From positions 1 through 50,471 of the forward strand of contig CAMWQM010000014.1 of assembly GCA_947176375.1 (NCBI GenBank): a stretch of 50,471 nt of DNA. Direction: 5' to 3'. This document shows positions 1-8,893 of this stretch, one piece after another; the stretch's first letter is position 1, and every line of letters begins with the position of its first letter. A model generated the notes under the pieces. The model was not told the origin of the DNA, did not search any database, and saw only the letters and a list, made by a program, of their open reading frames with translations. The position numbers and the translations under genes were made by a program. Source of the DNA: an uncultured Helicobacteraceae bacterium. GTDB lineage: Bacteria; Campylobacterota; Campylobacteria; Campylobacterales; Helicobacteraceae.

Positions 1-435
1 GGGGGAAGAGGTTTAATTTTAAAATTATTTAAATATAATTCTAAATATTTATGATCAATAACTTAAAATAAAATTTATAATGTATAGATTTTAAGCATCT
101 ACTCTTAAATATTATAATATTAGTGTCTTAAATTGAAAAAAATAAATACAAATTAAAGAATAAAATTATTAATTGATTAAAGATATGGTAGGTTAATTTA
201 CTAGATTTTGATTATAAATAAATACAAAAATCTAGCTAAAAAGTATGATTTAAAAAAATGAAATACAGAAAAAACACAAAATGAAAAATAAATTTTAAAA
301 ATAGCAGTGATAAAATTTATCAAGAATGTTTGTGTATGAAAATTTATAAGTTAAAAATATTTGCTAGTTAATAAACAAATAGATTTATTATAAAGATTAT
401 TTTGATAGATTCTACTTACAATAAAATTCTAGATT
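1..435. other. Gene-free AT-rich stretch at the window edge
   Basis: No open frame with protein-like composition is visible on either strand. The DNA is very A/T rich. The one structure I see is a 9-bp inverted repeat, CTAGATTTT (201-209) with AAAATCTAG (227-235), which might be a remnant terminator. It lies downstream of the minus-strand HIT gene, which ends at 436. Confidence 0.6.
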
Positions 436-921
436 CTATTTCAAATATATTTTGGCTAATTCACACATTCTTTCATAAACTTTATCAAAATCTATACCAT
501 AAGAGCGAGTATTTGCGATAGAAGTTAGAAAATTTGTATCACCACTCCATCTAGGAAGTAAATGTAAATGTAAGTGTAGAGGGATTCCAGCTCCACCTAC
601 TGCCTTAATATTCATACCCATATTAATACCGCTTGCGCCATAATCATATAGTATTTGCATAGAATCTTGTGCTTTAGCAAACATTTCAAGCCAAATGTCT
701 TTAGGCAGTTTTTCGGGAGAATCTGTATGAATATTTGGGATTATTAGGATATGTCCAGGTGTATATGGAAATTTATTCATCACTATAAAAAGATTTTCAT
801 TTCTATAAATCACTTTATTTTGAGTATCCAAAATAGCATCTTTAGCAATAGCACAAAATACACATTCACACTCGCTTTTACTAAAATAAGCTTCCCTCCA
901 AGGAGCGTATAAAATATCCAT
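436..921 (-). CDS. HIT family hydrolase/nucleotidyltransferase
   Basis: A 161-residue HIT-superfamily protein, expected to act on nucleotide phosphoesters such as dinucleoside polyphosphates in the cytoplasm. The signature is HLHLHLL near residue 120, the three-histidine H-x-H-x-H active site. An N-terminal CECVFC segment (residues 18-23) looks like the zinc knuckle found in AP4A-phosphorylase-like members. The opening YAPWREAY also matches that subfamily. AAGG precedes the ATG and a TATAAT-type -10 lies at 967-972 (minus), so it may be transcribed separately from murF although it follows it on the same strand. In H. pylori, as I recall, the same murF-HIT order is followed by prs; here prs is about 24 kb away. 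The physiological substrate cannot be read from sequence. Confidence 0.9.
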   Translation of the reverse strand: MDILYAPWREAYFSKSECECVFCAIAKDAILDTQNKVIYRNENLFIVMNKFPYTPGHILIIPNIHTDSPEKLPKDIWLEMFAKAQDSMQILYDYGASGINMGMNIKAVGGAGIPLHLHLHLLPRWSGDTNFLTSIANTRSYGIDFDKVYERMCELAKIYLK

Positions 922-966
922 ATTTGAGCCTTTAAAAATTATTTTAATCTTATAAATTTAGCACAA

Positions 967-972
967 ATTATA
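967..972 (-). promoter_or_regulatory. -10 box upstream of the HIT gene
   Basis: Read on the minus strand this is TATAAT, about 46 bases upstream of the HIT start and inside the murF-HIT gap. No good -35 is visible, which is usual for Helicobacter sigma-80 promoters. Confidence 0.45.
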
Positions 973-992
973 CTTTAAAATTAAAATGTATA

Positions 993-2456
993 TTAAATAT
1001 AATTTGGTGTATCATTTGCAAATAGCACTAAGTCATTATCTTTACAAAATGATGATAAAATATTCTGCAAATTTACCTTATCTTTTATTACCATTTTTTG
1101 AGTTTTTGTTATATTTTGTGCAAGAATTTTGCTATTTAGCTCGCCTGTAATGATTGCTATATCAAAAACTTCATTTATTAGATTTGCTAATTTGATATTA
1201 TTTTCCTCACTACTTTCAATTAAGCCAGGTGTAACTATAATCTTCTTACCATTTTTATAAAGTGATGAGAGGCGGATAGCTTCGCTCATACCTTTTAGAT
1301 TCCCATTGAAACTATCATCTAGGATAATTTTTCTATTTACTTCTAGCTTTTCTAATCTATGTTCTACTTGCTTAAGATCCCGCACTTTTATTTGAATATC
1401 TTTAATATCCATTCTAAAATTATGATGTGCTAATAAAATTGCAACAGATATATTTGAAATATTAAATCTCCCTAGAATCTTTGTTTGAAAGCTATAAAAT
1501 TCACTATCAATTTTCAAATCAAAGCTTGTTGCCTCTAAATTAGATTCCACATTTTTTATTTCAGTTGGGAATCTTAAAATTTTCGCATTAGAAATATTTA
1601 TATCCTCACTAGGCTCATCATTATCTTTATAAAGAAACACTTCTTTTAAGCGGTTGCTTAAAAATAGCTCATATTTTGTATTTTTGATATTTTCTATTGT
1701 TTTAAAATATTGCAAATGTGCCTCACCTATCTCGCCTATAATTGCATAGTGATGATTGATTAGCTTTGAGATTTTGGCAATATCGCCTATATTTCTTGCT
1801 CCTGCTTCGACTATATAGATTTGTGTATCAGATTCCAAATTATTATTTATATCGCTAATAATTCCATTTATCGTATTTATACTTCTTGGAGTAGCATAAG
1901 TTTTATACTGCTTTGAGAGCAATTCAAAGATAAAATTTTTAATACTAGTTTTACCATAGCTTGCGGTAACTGCAATGATTTTTAAATCTGGCATAGAATC
2001 TAGCTTTTCTTTTGCTAGTTTTTTATACTGCTTTATTACTACAATCTCACTAATATATGAAGTGATAAAGGCAATTATTGCAGCTACAAAGATAAAATAT
2101 TTTGATATATCAATATTGATTACAATGATAAAATTAAGTGCTAAAAATATTGCAAGAATACTAAATAATCTAATAATTCTAGTAGTCCAAACTAGCTTTT
2201 TATCGAGTTTGTAATACCATATTCCTAGTAAAATTAAATGAATAATTAAATAAATATAAAAATAATTTTTTAACACAATGTAGCAAATAATGGGTATTAC
2301 TAAAAATATAATATGCCAATAAGGTTTTGAATGTTTTGTTAGTATCCTGCTTAAACTATAATTATACCACTGCAGATTTTGTAATAAATAAAATACAAGC
2401 GAGAGTATAAAAACCAAATCTATTAGCTGTAAAATTATGTTATTTGTTATTTCCAT
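993..2456 (-). CDS. murF: UDP-N-acetylmuramoyl-tripeptide--D-alanyl-D-alanine ligase
   Basis: MurF adds D-Ala-D-Ala to UDP-MurNAc-tripeptide, the last cytoplasmic step of peptidoglycan precursor synthesis. The protein has a hydrophobic N-terminal region (about residues 5-140, roughly five membrane helices) before the Mur ligase body, an extension typical of epsilonproteobacterial MurF. The P-loop is TASYGKTS at 164-171, followed by the Mur ligase central region with EAGAR and GEIGEAHL. I chose the ATG at 2456 (487 residues) because AGGA lies at good distance upstream. A start at 2483 would add nine residues but has no Shine-Dalgarno. With the chosen start it overlaps the hydrolase stop by 17 bases, implying translational coupling. 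Its partner ddl, which makes D-Ala-D-Ala, lies two genes upstream. Confidence 0.93.
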   Translation of the reverse strand: MEITNNIILQLIDLVFILSLVFYLLQNLQWYNYSLSRILTKHSKPYWHIIFLVIPIICYIVLKNYFYIYLIIHLILLGIWYYKLDKKLVWTTRIIRLFSILAIFLALNFIIVINIDISKYFIFVAAIIAFITSYISEIVVIKQYKKLAKEKLDSMPDLKIIAVTASYGKTSIKNFIFELLSKQYKTYATPRSINTINGIISDINNNLESDTQIYIVEAGARNIGDIAKISKLINHHYAIIGEIGEAHLQYFKTIENIKNTKYELFLSNRLKEVFLYKDNDEPSEDINISNAKILRFPTEIKNVESNLEATSFDLKIDSEFYSFQTKILGRFNISNISVAILLAHHNFRMDIKDIQIKVRDLKQVEHRLEKLEVNRKIILDDSFNGNLKGMSEAIRLSSLYKNGKKIIVTPGLIESSEENNIKLANLINEVFDIAIITGELNSKILAQNITKTQKMVIKDKVNLQNILSSFCKDNDLVLFANDTPNYI

Positions 2457-3165
2457 TAGTAATCCTATCGATAAAATCTGCATTATTTAAGAAAAAGAAA
2501 TGATTGCCTTTTAGCACATATAACTTTGAATCTTTTATTAAGCTTTCGATTGTTTCTGCCATATAAAGTGGTGTTGTCTCGTCATTGTCTCCCCAAAAAA
2601 TAAAAGCTTTGTTACTAAACTTGCTAAATATTTCACTAAAATCCTCGTTAACTACTATTTTTAAAGTCTCATACATATTTTCTGCCAAATTATCTGCATC
2701 TTTTGTGCGGAAGATTTTAGTTTTTATATGAAAGAATTTAGCAATTTTGGCTAGTTTTATTTTTACTTTCACTTTTAGACTCTTTTTTTTGATAATTCCT
2801 GCACTGCTTAATAAAACCAATTTATTTGGATTTAGAAGTGTGGCGATTTTCCCACCAAAGCTATGCCCTATAATGACAGATGGTGTGATATTCAGTGTTT
2901 TTAAAAATGCTTGAGCTATCTTACAATAATCTTTAGAATCTAGCACATAATCATTGCTACTATTGCCAAAGCCGGGCAAATCTAAATACAAATGATTGTA
3001 TTCTCTAAAAGTATTTTTAAAAGCATTTTGCATTAGTTCTTTATTGGCTCCCCAGCCATGCAGAAATAATGCCCATTTATTTTTAGTATTATTTTGTAAA
3101 ATATAGCTAATTTCAAAAGATTTAGATACTAAACTTATATTTTTAAGTGCCAACTCTCTCTCCAA
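2440..3165 (-). CDS. alpha/beta hydrolase
   Basis: A 241-residue alpha/beta-hydrolase fold protein. The oxyanion region HGWG is at 36-39, the nucleophile elbow GHSFGG at 100-105 (Ser102), the acid is probably Asp195 in WGDND and the base His222 in GNHFF. No signal peptide is seen, so it is probably cytoplasmic. It sits between ddl and murF, with nine bases to the ddl stop and an overlap with murF, the same position as the H. pylori gene annotated as a dienoate hydrolase. That name is probably only homology-based; the conserved peptidoglycan context hints at an envelope-related esterase (inference). The frame opens with TTG at 3165. A second TTG at 3153 lies just after GGAGAGAG and could be the real start. 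Confidence 0.88.
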   Translation of the reverse strand: MERELALKNISLVSKSFEISYILQNNTKNKWALFLHGWGANKELMQNAFKNTFREYNHLYLDLPGFGNSSNDYVLDSKDYCKIAQAFLKTLNITPSVIIGHSFGGKIATLLNPNKLVLLSSAGIIKKKSLKVKVKIKLAKIAKFFHIKTKIFRTKDADNLAENMYETLKIVVNEDFSEIFSKFSNKAFIFWGDNDETTPLYMAETIESLIKDSKLYVLKGNHFFFLNNADFIDRITNGNNK

Positions 3166-3173
3166 AACTTTGA

Positions 3174-4361
3174 TTATTTTCCCTTATGTGCTTGAATCTT
3201 AGAAATATATTTATATTGTATTTTGATGTTTTTAACTTTTGGGATATTTGTTGCTAATTTATTTAAAATCGCATTTATATCATCAAATAAATAGTGAGCC
3301 ATTGAGCCTGGAATCGGATTAATCTCATTTAAATATACTTCATTTTCAATCACAAAAAAATCGCAACGAATGAGTGAACCTTCAAAACAATTTAGATAGA
3401 TTTTTTTAAAAGATTCTTTAATTTTATTTTTGAGTTCTTCACTAATATTTGCTTCTTTCTTTTTTACCTTATTTGTGGAAGATTCGTTATGAGATTGCAA
3501 GAATTGAGTGGAATCTTGTGTAAGATTTTTAAATTGATTTTTAATTAAATCTTTAGAATCAGAGGGAGTTTTAGTTTGATTTTTAGAATCTAATTCTAAA
3601 TTTCTTGCTCCAAAATCAAGATATTTTTTCTCAAAATCCAAATATTCACCTTTGTTAACCTCCTCGATGATAGAAAATTTAAATTCATTATCTATTAAAG
3701 CCCCTGCAAGATTGTATTCTTTAATATTTGGGATAAAAGATTCAATAATAATTGTATCATCAAATTCAAGTGCAGAATCTAGCGCATAAGCAATCTCATT
3801 TTCATTTTTTGCGATAGAGATTCCAATAGAGCTTCCAAGTCTAGCTGGTTTGAAAATAAGCGGTAGTTTTGAGGCAAGATGGTTTATTAAATTTGGCTCT
3901 ATTTTAGTAGTATTTTGCAAAGCTTCATAATTTAGTACATTTACGCCTCTATATTTAGCATAAACCTTACCATATTCTTTATTAAAGCTAACTACACAAG
4001 CCTCATTCCTAGGACCAATAAATTTAATATCATAAAAATTAAATATAGAAGCAAGCATTCCATCTTCGCCCATTTTTCCATGCACAAGGTTAATCACAAT
4101 GCCCCGTATCACTTCACTTTTTAAGAAACCTTTTTTTAAAAAACCACTAGGACAAAACTCTATTTTAGAATCCTTTTTATAAGCAAAAGTGCTAAAGTGC
4201 TTTGAAGTCATCTTATTGTTTGGGATTAAATAAAGTGAATTTATAGAATCTAAAAATATAAAATGAGAAATATTTTTTAACTCTTTTTTTAGAGTAATCG
4301 CACTCACTATGCTAACTTCGTGTTCATAAGAATTCCCACCAAATAAAATAATAAATTGCAT
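3174..4361 (-). CDS. ddl: D-alanine--D-alanine ligase
   Basis: Ddl joins two D-alanines with ATP to supply the substrate of MurF. Family landmarks are GGNSYEHEVS near the N-terminus, the ATP-grasp segment KPARLGSSIGIS near 171-182, and NEINPIPGS at about 345-353 with metal-binding Glu/Asn. At 395 residues it is about 45-50 longer than I expect for Helicobacter Ddl. The excess is a low-complexity D/S/K/N/Q-rich insertion at about residues 253-305, after KKYLDFGARN, in the region of the flexible omega-loop. The DNA of this insertion (about 3470-3600) contains four GAWTC motifs. AAAGGGG stands seven bases before the ATG. It is in a minus-strand operon with the hydrolase and murF downstream and glycosyltransferases upstream. 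Confidence 0.95.
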   Translation of the reverse strand: MQFIILFGGNSYEHEVSIVSAITLKKELKNISHFIFLDSINSLYLIPNNKMTSKHFSTFAYKKDSKIEFCPSGFLKKGFLKSEVIRGIVINLVHGKMGEDGMLASIFNFYDIKFIGPRNEACVVSFNKEYGKVYAKYRGVNVLNYEALQNTTKIEPNLINHLASKLPLIFKPARLGSSIGISIAKNENEIAYALDSALEFDDTIIIESFIPNIKEYNLAGALIDNEFKFSIIEEVNKGEYLDFEKKYLDFGARNLELDSKNQTKTPSDSKDLIKNQFKNLTQDSTQFLQSHNESSTNKVKKKEANISEELKNKIKESFKKIYLNCFEGSLIRCDFFVIENEVYLNEINPIPGSMAHYLFDDINAILNKLATNIPKVKNIKIQYKYISKIQAHKGK

Positions 4362-4381
4362 TATTTAACCCCTTTAAAAAA

Positions 4382-6445
4382 TTAAGATTCTAGCACATTA
4401 TTATATAAATTTAAGATTCCCTCAATCATTTTATCTAAAGTAAAATGTTCTAAATATCTATTATAGGCATTTTGGGCGTAGTAGTTATAATTTTGCTCAA
4501 TTTTTGCTACTGCTTGTGCTAGAGCTTTTGGATTTTTTGGTTCTACTACGATACCACTAAATTCATTTTGATTTATAAAATCAACTCCAGATGGCTTAAG
4601 TTTTGTGCAAATTATGGGCTTTTTAAAACTCATTGCTTCAATAAGAACAATCCCATAAGATTCTTGAATAGATGGGAGTGCAAAAATATGGCAATTTGCA
4701 TAATAATTTTTTAATAAACTTCTCTCCATTTGCCCACTTAAGCGAACTTTTTGCTTTAAATTATTTGTTTTTATAAGAGAGAGGTATTCTTTCTTTAATG
4801 CTTCATTTCCGCCTCCACCAATGACAATCATATATTCATCACTTAAATATTTTGCACTTTGTATTAAATATTCAAATCCTTTATTTTTGGCAAATCGTCC
4901 AAGTGAAAAAATGATTTTTTTATCTTTTGGAAATATATTATTTGCAACTTCCTTGCTATTAAAAAAGGCATCTTGGTTAAAGCCTATGGGAATGGCTACG
5001 CATTTATTTTTATATTTTGGCAAAAAACTGGATTCTTCAATGTATTTTGTTGAGGTTACAATGATTTTATCTGCTATATTTAAAAGCTTATTTTGTAGTG
5101 GTAAATAGAGCTTTAGTAGATTTTTTTGCTTGATGATATCTGAATGCCAATGCAAAATGATTTTTTTATTTTTATAATTTGATAATAAAAGTGCAAGATT
5201 TGCCATAGGGTCGGGTAAGTGAATATGAATTATCTCATAATCTTTAATAATTTTTATTAATTTAAAAATCATTTGCGGAGCAATCGAGGTTGAAGCTAGC
5301 CTCCCAAAAGACGCACATCGCATAATTTTTGCACCATTAATCAAATCTTGTTTATATTCTAGCTTTGAGTTTGAGCAGAGCACATCACAAATTATTCCCT
5401 TTTTATTTAAAGAAACTGTAATATCTTCCATTACGCTTTCAATCCCACCAATATCAGGTGGATAAAATTTGCCTAGTTGCAAAATTCTCATTTCTTTTTT
5501 ATTTAGAATCTCTAAAATTTGAGGATATGCTTTTATCACAGCATTAAGCTGCTTATCATTACCAGAAATTAGATTTTCATACCATAGAGATTGTCCATAA
5601 GGCGAGTTTGTCATCGCATTTCCATTTGCCATTGAATTATTTTTAACAACGCCAATTTTACTTCCATTTAGTACCGCCATAGCCCAAAGCCAAATATCAT
5701 CAGCCTTTGGGGATAAAGAGAGGAATTTATCTCTATTTAGCACATTTTTATGCAGTGAATTAGGAGGGTATAAAACGCCACCCACACCCTCTAAAAATAG
5801 GCTAAATTGTGGAAAATTTTGCAAAGAACTATTATTTTTTTTTACTAATTTCCAAGTTGAAAAACTCTCAATCTTAGTGTTAGAATATTTAAGCACTCTT
5901 GCCCTCTGACACCAAATCGTTTTTTTATTGTTTAAATGTGCTTCATATAAATTTTTTAGCAAATTTTGTGGGTAGAACATATCATCATCGATGGTTATTA
6001 TCACTTCATCTTTGTAGTGCTCTAAAATCGGGATAATTTTATTATACTGCCTTAAATCCTCATCACTCCACAGAATCTTAAGCCCAAATTTATTTAAATT
6101 TAAAATTTCTTGCGGTATCTCAAAATTTTCAAACTCTTTTTTACTCAGACATAGCACAATTTCCTTTGGACGCAGATTTTGAATAATAATAGAATATAAT
6201 GTATATTTTAAGATTCCAATTCTTGCAGGAAATGTTGTAAGTGAGACTATAAAATCACCAATATTGCTGTTTTTTACAGCCTCATTATTCTCTAAAGATT
6301 CTAGTTTTATATTTGCTAATTCTCTGCCATCTAGCTCATAATCTCTACCAAGAAGTCGCAAAATCTTATTTTTTAAAGTGGGATTTGTAAAAATTTTATT
6401 AAATATGGATTTTAAAAAAAGCTTTATTTTTAGTTTTAGATTCAT
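4382..6445 (-). CDS. Bifunctional glycosyltransferase: GT-A-like domain fused to GT4 domain
   Basis: A 687-residue protein with two glycosyltransferase domains. Residues about 60-310 form a GT-A-like module with VSLTTFPARI (67-76), a metal-binding DDD motif (153-155, in TIDDDMFY) and KADDIWLW (247-254). From Met319 a GT-B module of the GT4 type begins (ILQLGKFYPPDIGGIE), with SLGRFAKNKG near 515 and the donor-site E-x7-E at Glu595 and Glu603. The two halves are normally separate proteins. The frame is continuous and no Shine-Dalgarno precedes Met319, so this looks like a true fusion. The N-terminus has basic/hydrophobic helices suggesting membrane association. An A9 run on the coding strand (5835-5843) lies within the first domain. 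Position next to a GT2 gene and GDP-fucose synthase suggests surface glycan assembly. Sugar specificity is unknown. Confidence 0.85.
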   Translation of the reverse strand: MNLKLKIKLFLKSIFNKIFTNPTLKNKILRLLGRDYELDGRELANIKLESLENNEAVKNSNIGDFIVSLTTFPARIGILKYTLYSIIIQNLRPKEIVLCLSKKEFENFEIPQEILNLNKFGLKILWSDEDLRQYNKIIPILEHYKDEVIITIDDDMFYPQNLLKNLYEAHLNNKKTIWCQRARVLKYSNTKIESFSTWKLVKKNNSSLQNFPQFSLFLEGVGGVLYPPNSLHKNVLNRDKFLSLSPKADDIWLWAMAVLNGSKIGVVKNNSMANGNAMTNSPYGQSLWYENLISGNDKQLNAVIKAYPQILEILNKKEMRILQLGKFYPPDIGGIESVMEDITVSLNKKGIICDVLCSNSKLEYKQDLINGAKIMRCASFGRLASTSIAPQMIFKLIKIIKDYEIIHIHLPDPMANLALLLSNYKNKKIILHWHSDIIKQKNLLKLYLPLQNKLLNIADKIIVTSTKYIEESSFLPKYKNKCVAIPIGFNQDAFFNSKEVANNIFPKDKKIIFSLGRFAKNKGFEYLIQSAKYLSDEYMIVIGGGGNEALKKEYLSLIKTNNLKQKVRLSGQMERSLLKNYYANCHIFALPSIQESYGIVLIEAMSFKKPIICTKLKPSGVDFINQNEFSGIVVEPKNPKALAQAVAKIEQNYNYYAQNAYNRYLEHFTLDKMIEGILNLYNNVLES

Positions 6446-6457
6446 ATTCTTTAAACC

Positions 6458-7423
6458 TTATAATTTTTTCGTGCCAAAAGTTAGGATAAAAATCATTAAT
6501 TTTACTGCTATTTGCCACCTTGCCATAAATTTAAACGACATAATGCTATATGTAAAATAAGGCGAGATTGTTGTATTTAAATCATTTTTTGTAAGGAATC
6601 TTTTAGAATAGCAAATGAAATAATCTAGCATATTTTGCATATTTTTTTTAGCTTGATGGAAATATTCGTGGCTTGATAAATCTTTGTTTTGTGAAAGGTA
6701 ATCTAGAGCATTTTTTAGATAAGTTCTGTCATCTATTTGCTTTAATAATCTCTCTTTATTTATTGAGCGCATAATTGAGCCATCATTTTGGCAATAAATA
6801 TAGAAGTTTTTTTCCACACCAACACTTTTTTTAGCAAGCAAACAAATTACGAAAAACAAAATGCTATCTTCGCTTGAGATTAAATGCCTATCTATGAAAG
6901 CTAGTTGTTTTATTGCATTTTTTACTAAAGCTGTTTTAAATAGCTTTGCACAGACGATAAACCACGATTTTTTAAAATCTTTTATAATGATTTTATTTGT
7001 GATTTCTTCACCTAGAATCTCCTCTGTGTGAATCTTTGGTAAAGTTGCATTTTTTATAATTGGTTTATTTATAATGCCAAAATTCACCATATCTGCACTT
7101 TTGCTAACTGCTATATTGTATAGAATTTCCAAACTTTCATTTTCTAAATAATCATCGCCATCTAAAAAAATTATATATTCTCCATTTGCAATTTTTATCC
7201 CCTCATTGCGTGATAGAAAAGTGCCTAGATTCTCTTTATTTTTAATTATTTTTATTCGCTCATCTTTGTAGCTTTCTATTATTTTTAGGCTAGAATCTGT
7301 GCTTTTATCATCAATTATTATTATTTCAATATCACTTAAGCTTTGTTTTAGGCAGGATTCTATGCTATTTTTTAGAAAATCTTGCGTATTAAAGACAGGG
7401 AGAATAACTGAAATTTTTGGCAT
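6458..7423 (-). CDS. GT2 family glycosyltransferase
   Basis: A 321-residue inverting family 2 glycosyltransferase. It opens with PKISVILPVFNTQDFL (residues 2-17), followed by EIIIIDDKSTDSS and the donor/metal motif FLDGDDYLE (about 86-94), all diagnostic of the GT-A fold. A conserved ED pair occurs near residue 187 in ISSEDSILF. The C-terminal third is helical and basic without clear membrane helices. It is the first gene of the minus-strand run, 12 bases upstream of the bifunctional glycosyltransferase. A TATAAT -10 lies at 7458-7463, 35 bases upstream. A role in lipopolysaccharide O-chain or other surface glycan synthesis is inferred from neighbours; donor and acceptor cannot be deduced. 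Confidence 0.88.
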   Translation of the reverse strand: MPKISVILPVFNTQDFLKNSIESCLKQSLSDIEIIIIDDKSTDSSLKIIESYKDERIKIIKNKENLGTFLSRNEGIKIANGEYIIFLDGDDYLENESLEILYNIAVSKSADMVNFGIINKPIIKNATLPKIHTEEILGEEITNKIIIKDFKKSWFIVCAKLFKTALVKNAIKQLAFIDRHLISSEDSILFFVICLLAKKSVGVEKNFYIYCQNDGSIMRSINKERLLKQIDDRTYLKNALDYLSQNKDLSSHEYFHQAKKNMQNMLDYFICYSKRFLTKNDLNTTISPYFTYSIMSFKFMARWQIAVKLMIFILTFGTKKL

Positions 7424-7457
7424 TTTGCCTCTTTAGTAAAAATAAAAATAAAACGCA

Positions 7458-7463
7458 ATTATA
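7458..7463 (-). promoter_or_regulatory. -10 box for the glycosyltransferase/ddl/murF run
   Basis: TATAAT on the minus strand, 35 bases before the GT2 start, in the divergent gap facing fcl. It could drive the whole minus-strand run down to murF, since intergenic gaps there are 8-20 bases or overlaps. Confidence 0.5.
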
Positions 7464-7526
7464 GGCAATTAATTTTAATAAAGTGTTAATTTGCTTACTT
7501 AATTTGCAATTTTAAAGCAATAAGCA

Positions 7527-7532
7527 TATAAT
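7527..7532 (+). promoter_or_regulatory. -10 box upstream of fcl
   Basis: TATAAT on the plus strand, 53 bases before the fcl GTG start. The upstream DNA is AT-rich with no recognisable -35. Confidence 0.45.
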
Positions 7533-7585
7533 TTACAAAACTAAAATAATCATTTTTAATAAAAATTTATAAAAAAGGAAAGTTT

Positions 7586-8635
7586 GTGAATTTGGATTCA
7601 AATATTTTTGTGGCAGGACATAATGGATTGGTGGGTAGTGCGATTGTTGGTGAGTTGCAAAGAAATGGATATAAAAATTTAATTCTTAAATCAAAAGATG
7701 AGTTGGATTTGATGGATTTTAGTAAGGTAGAAAGCTTTTTTAAAAATAATAATATTGAATACATTTTTTTGGCTGCCGCTAAAGTTGGTGGAATTATGGC
7801 AAATAACACTTATAGAGCTGATTTTATTTATGAAAATTTAGCAATACAAAATAATATTATCCATAATGCTTTTAGATTCAAGGTTAAAAAACTGCTTTTT
7901 CTCGGCTCAAGCTGTATTTATCCAAAGTTTGCTACCCAACCACTAACAGAATCTTCTTTATTAAATGGAGAATTAGAATATACAAATGAACCATATGCTA
8001 TCGCAAAAATTGCTGGGCTTAAAATGTGTGAATCTTATTCTTTGCAATATGGTTGTAACTTCATTTCTGTAATGCCTACGAATCTTTATGGAAATAATGA
8101 TAATTTTGATTTATTTAACTCCCATGTTTTGCCCGCATTAATTAGAAAAATCTATCTTGCAAAATGCCTTGAAGATGATGATTTGGAATCTATTAAGGCA
8201 GATTTGGGAGAGAATTATAAAGAAATTTTGAGAGATTTTAAGATTTCTAAAAATAGCCTTGAAGTATGGGGTAGCGGGAATGTTAGAAGAGAATTTTTAC
8301 ACTCAAACGATTTGGCTAGGGCTTGTGTGTATATAATGCAAAATATTGATTTTAAGGATTTGGCAAAAGGGGCAAATGGAGGTGAAATCCGCAATACGCA
8401 TATAAATATAGGTAGTGGAAAGGACATAAGCATAAGAGAGTTGGCTTATTTGATTAAGGAGATAGTTGGCTTTAGCGGGGAGATTATATTTGATTTAAGC
8501 AAACCAGATGGAACGCCACAAAAACTGCTAGATATTAAAAAATTACAAAATCTTGGTTTTAGTCCCCAAATTAGCTTAAAAGATGGCATAAAAATGGTAT
8601 TTGAAAATTACAAACTAAAGGCTAAAAATAGCTAG
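7586..8635 (+). CDS. fcl: GDP-L-fucose synthase (GDP-4-keto-6-deoxymannose 3,5-epimerase/reductase)
   Basis: This short-chain dehydrogenase-type enzyme converts GDP-4-keto-6-deoxy-D-mannose to GDP-L-fucose with NADPH. The 349-residue protein shows the N-terminal Rossmann motif GHNGLVGSA (residues about 11-19), [10 protein letters not shown] with the catalytic Ser region, YAIAKIAG with the catalytic Tyr-x3-Lys, and NLYG plus [11 protein letters not shown] near the substrate site. The start is GTG with AAGGAA seven bases upstream. Gmd, which makes its substrate, is not in this window. The gene diverges from two glycosyltransferase genes and is followed by a strong hairpin at 8808-8843. GDP-fucose in Helicobacter feeds fucosylated LPS antigens; that use is inferred here. 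Confidence 0.95.
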   Translation: MNLDSNIFVAGHNGLVGSAIVGELQRNGYKNLILKSKDELDLMDFSKVESFFKNNNIEYIFLAAAKVGGIMANNTYRADFIYENLAIQNNIIHNAFRFKVKKLLFLGSSCIYPKFATQPLTESSLLNGELEYTNEPYAIAKIAGLKMCESYSLQYGCNFISVMPTNLYGNNDNFDLFNSHVLPALIRKIYLAKCLEDDDLESIKADLGENYKEILRDFKISKNSLEVWGSGNVRREFLHSNDLARACVYIMQNIDFKDLAKGANGGEIRNTHINIGSGKDISIRELAYLIKEIVGFSGEIIFDLSKPDGTPQKLLDIKKLQNLGFSPQISLKDGIKMVFENYKLKAKNS

Positions 8636-8807
8636 TTTTAATTTTTATTTCATTGATTTGTTTTATTATATTTAGATTCTTGCTAGTTTTAGTGAAGTTT
8701 AATAAATTTAATTTTTAGAATTTGCTTTCCACTAAAATTAATTTAAAAAGATTAAAGATTTTTAAAAAATGAATATGGTAGTTTTTAACAAAAGCTTTAA
8801 AAAGATT

Positions 8808-8843
8808 TAGAAACTAAAATAGATTCTGCTATTTTAGTTTCTA
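8808..8843. terminator. Perfect 15-bp inverted repeat between convergent fcl and pyrB
   Basis: TAGAAACTAAAATAG (8808-8822) and CTATTTTAGTTTCTA (8829-8843) are perfect complements around a six-base loop, ATTCTG. It sits between the 3' ends of fcl (plus) and pyrB (minus), where a bidirectional terminator is expected. There is no long T-run on either side, so termination strength is uncertain. Confidence 0.65.
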
Positions 8844-8893
8844 TAAGATATTGCAAGATCCATTATAATTTTTAAATTTAAAATTGCTAGATT

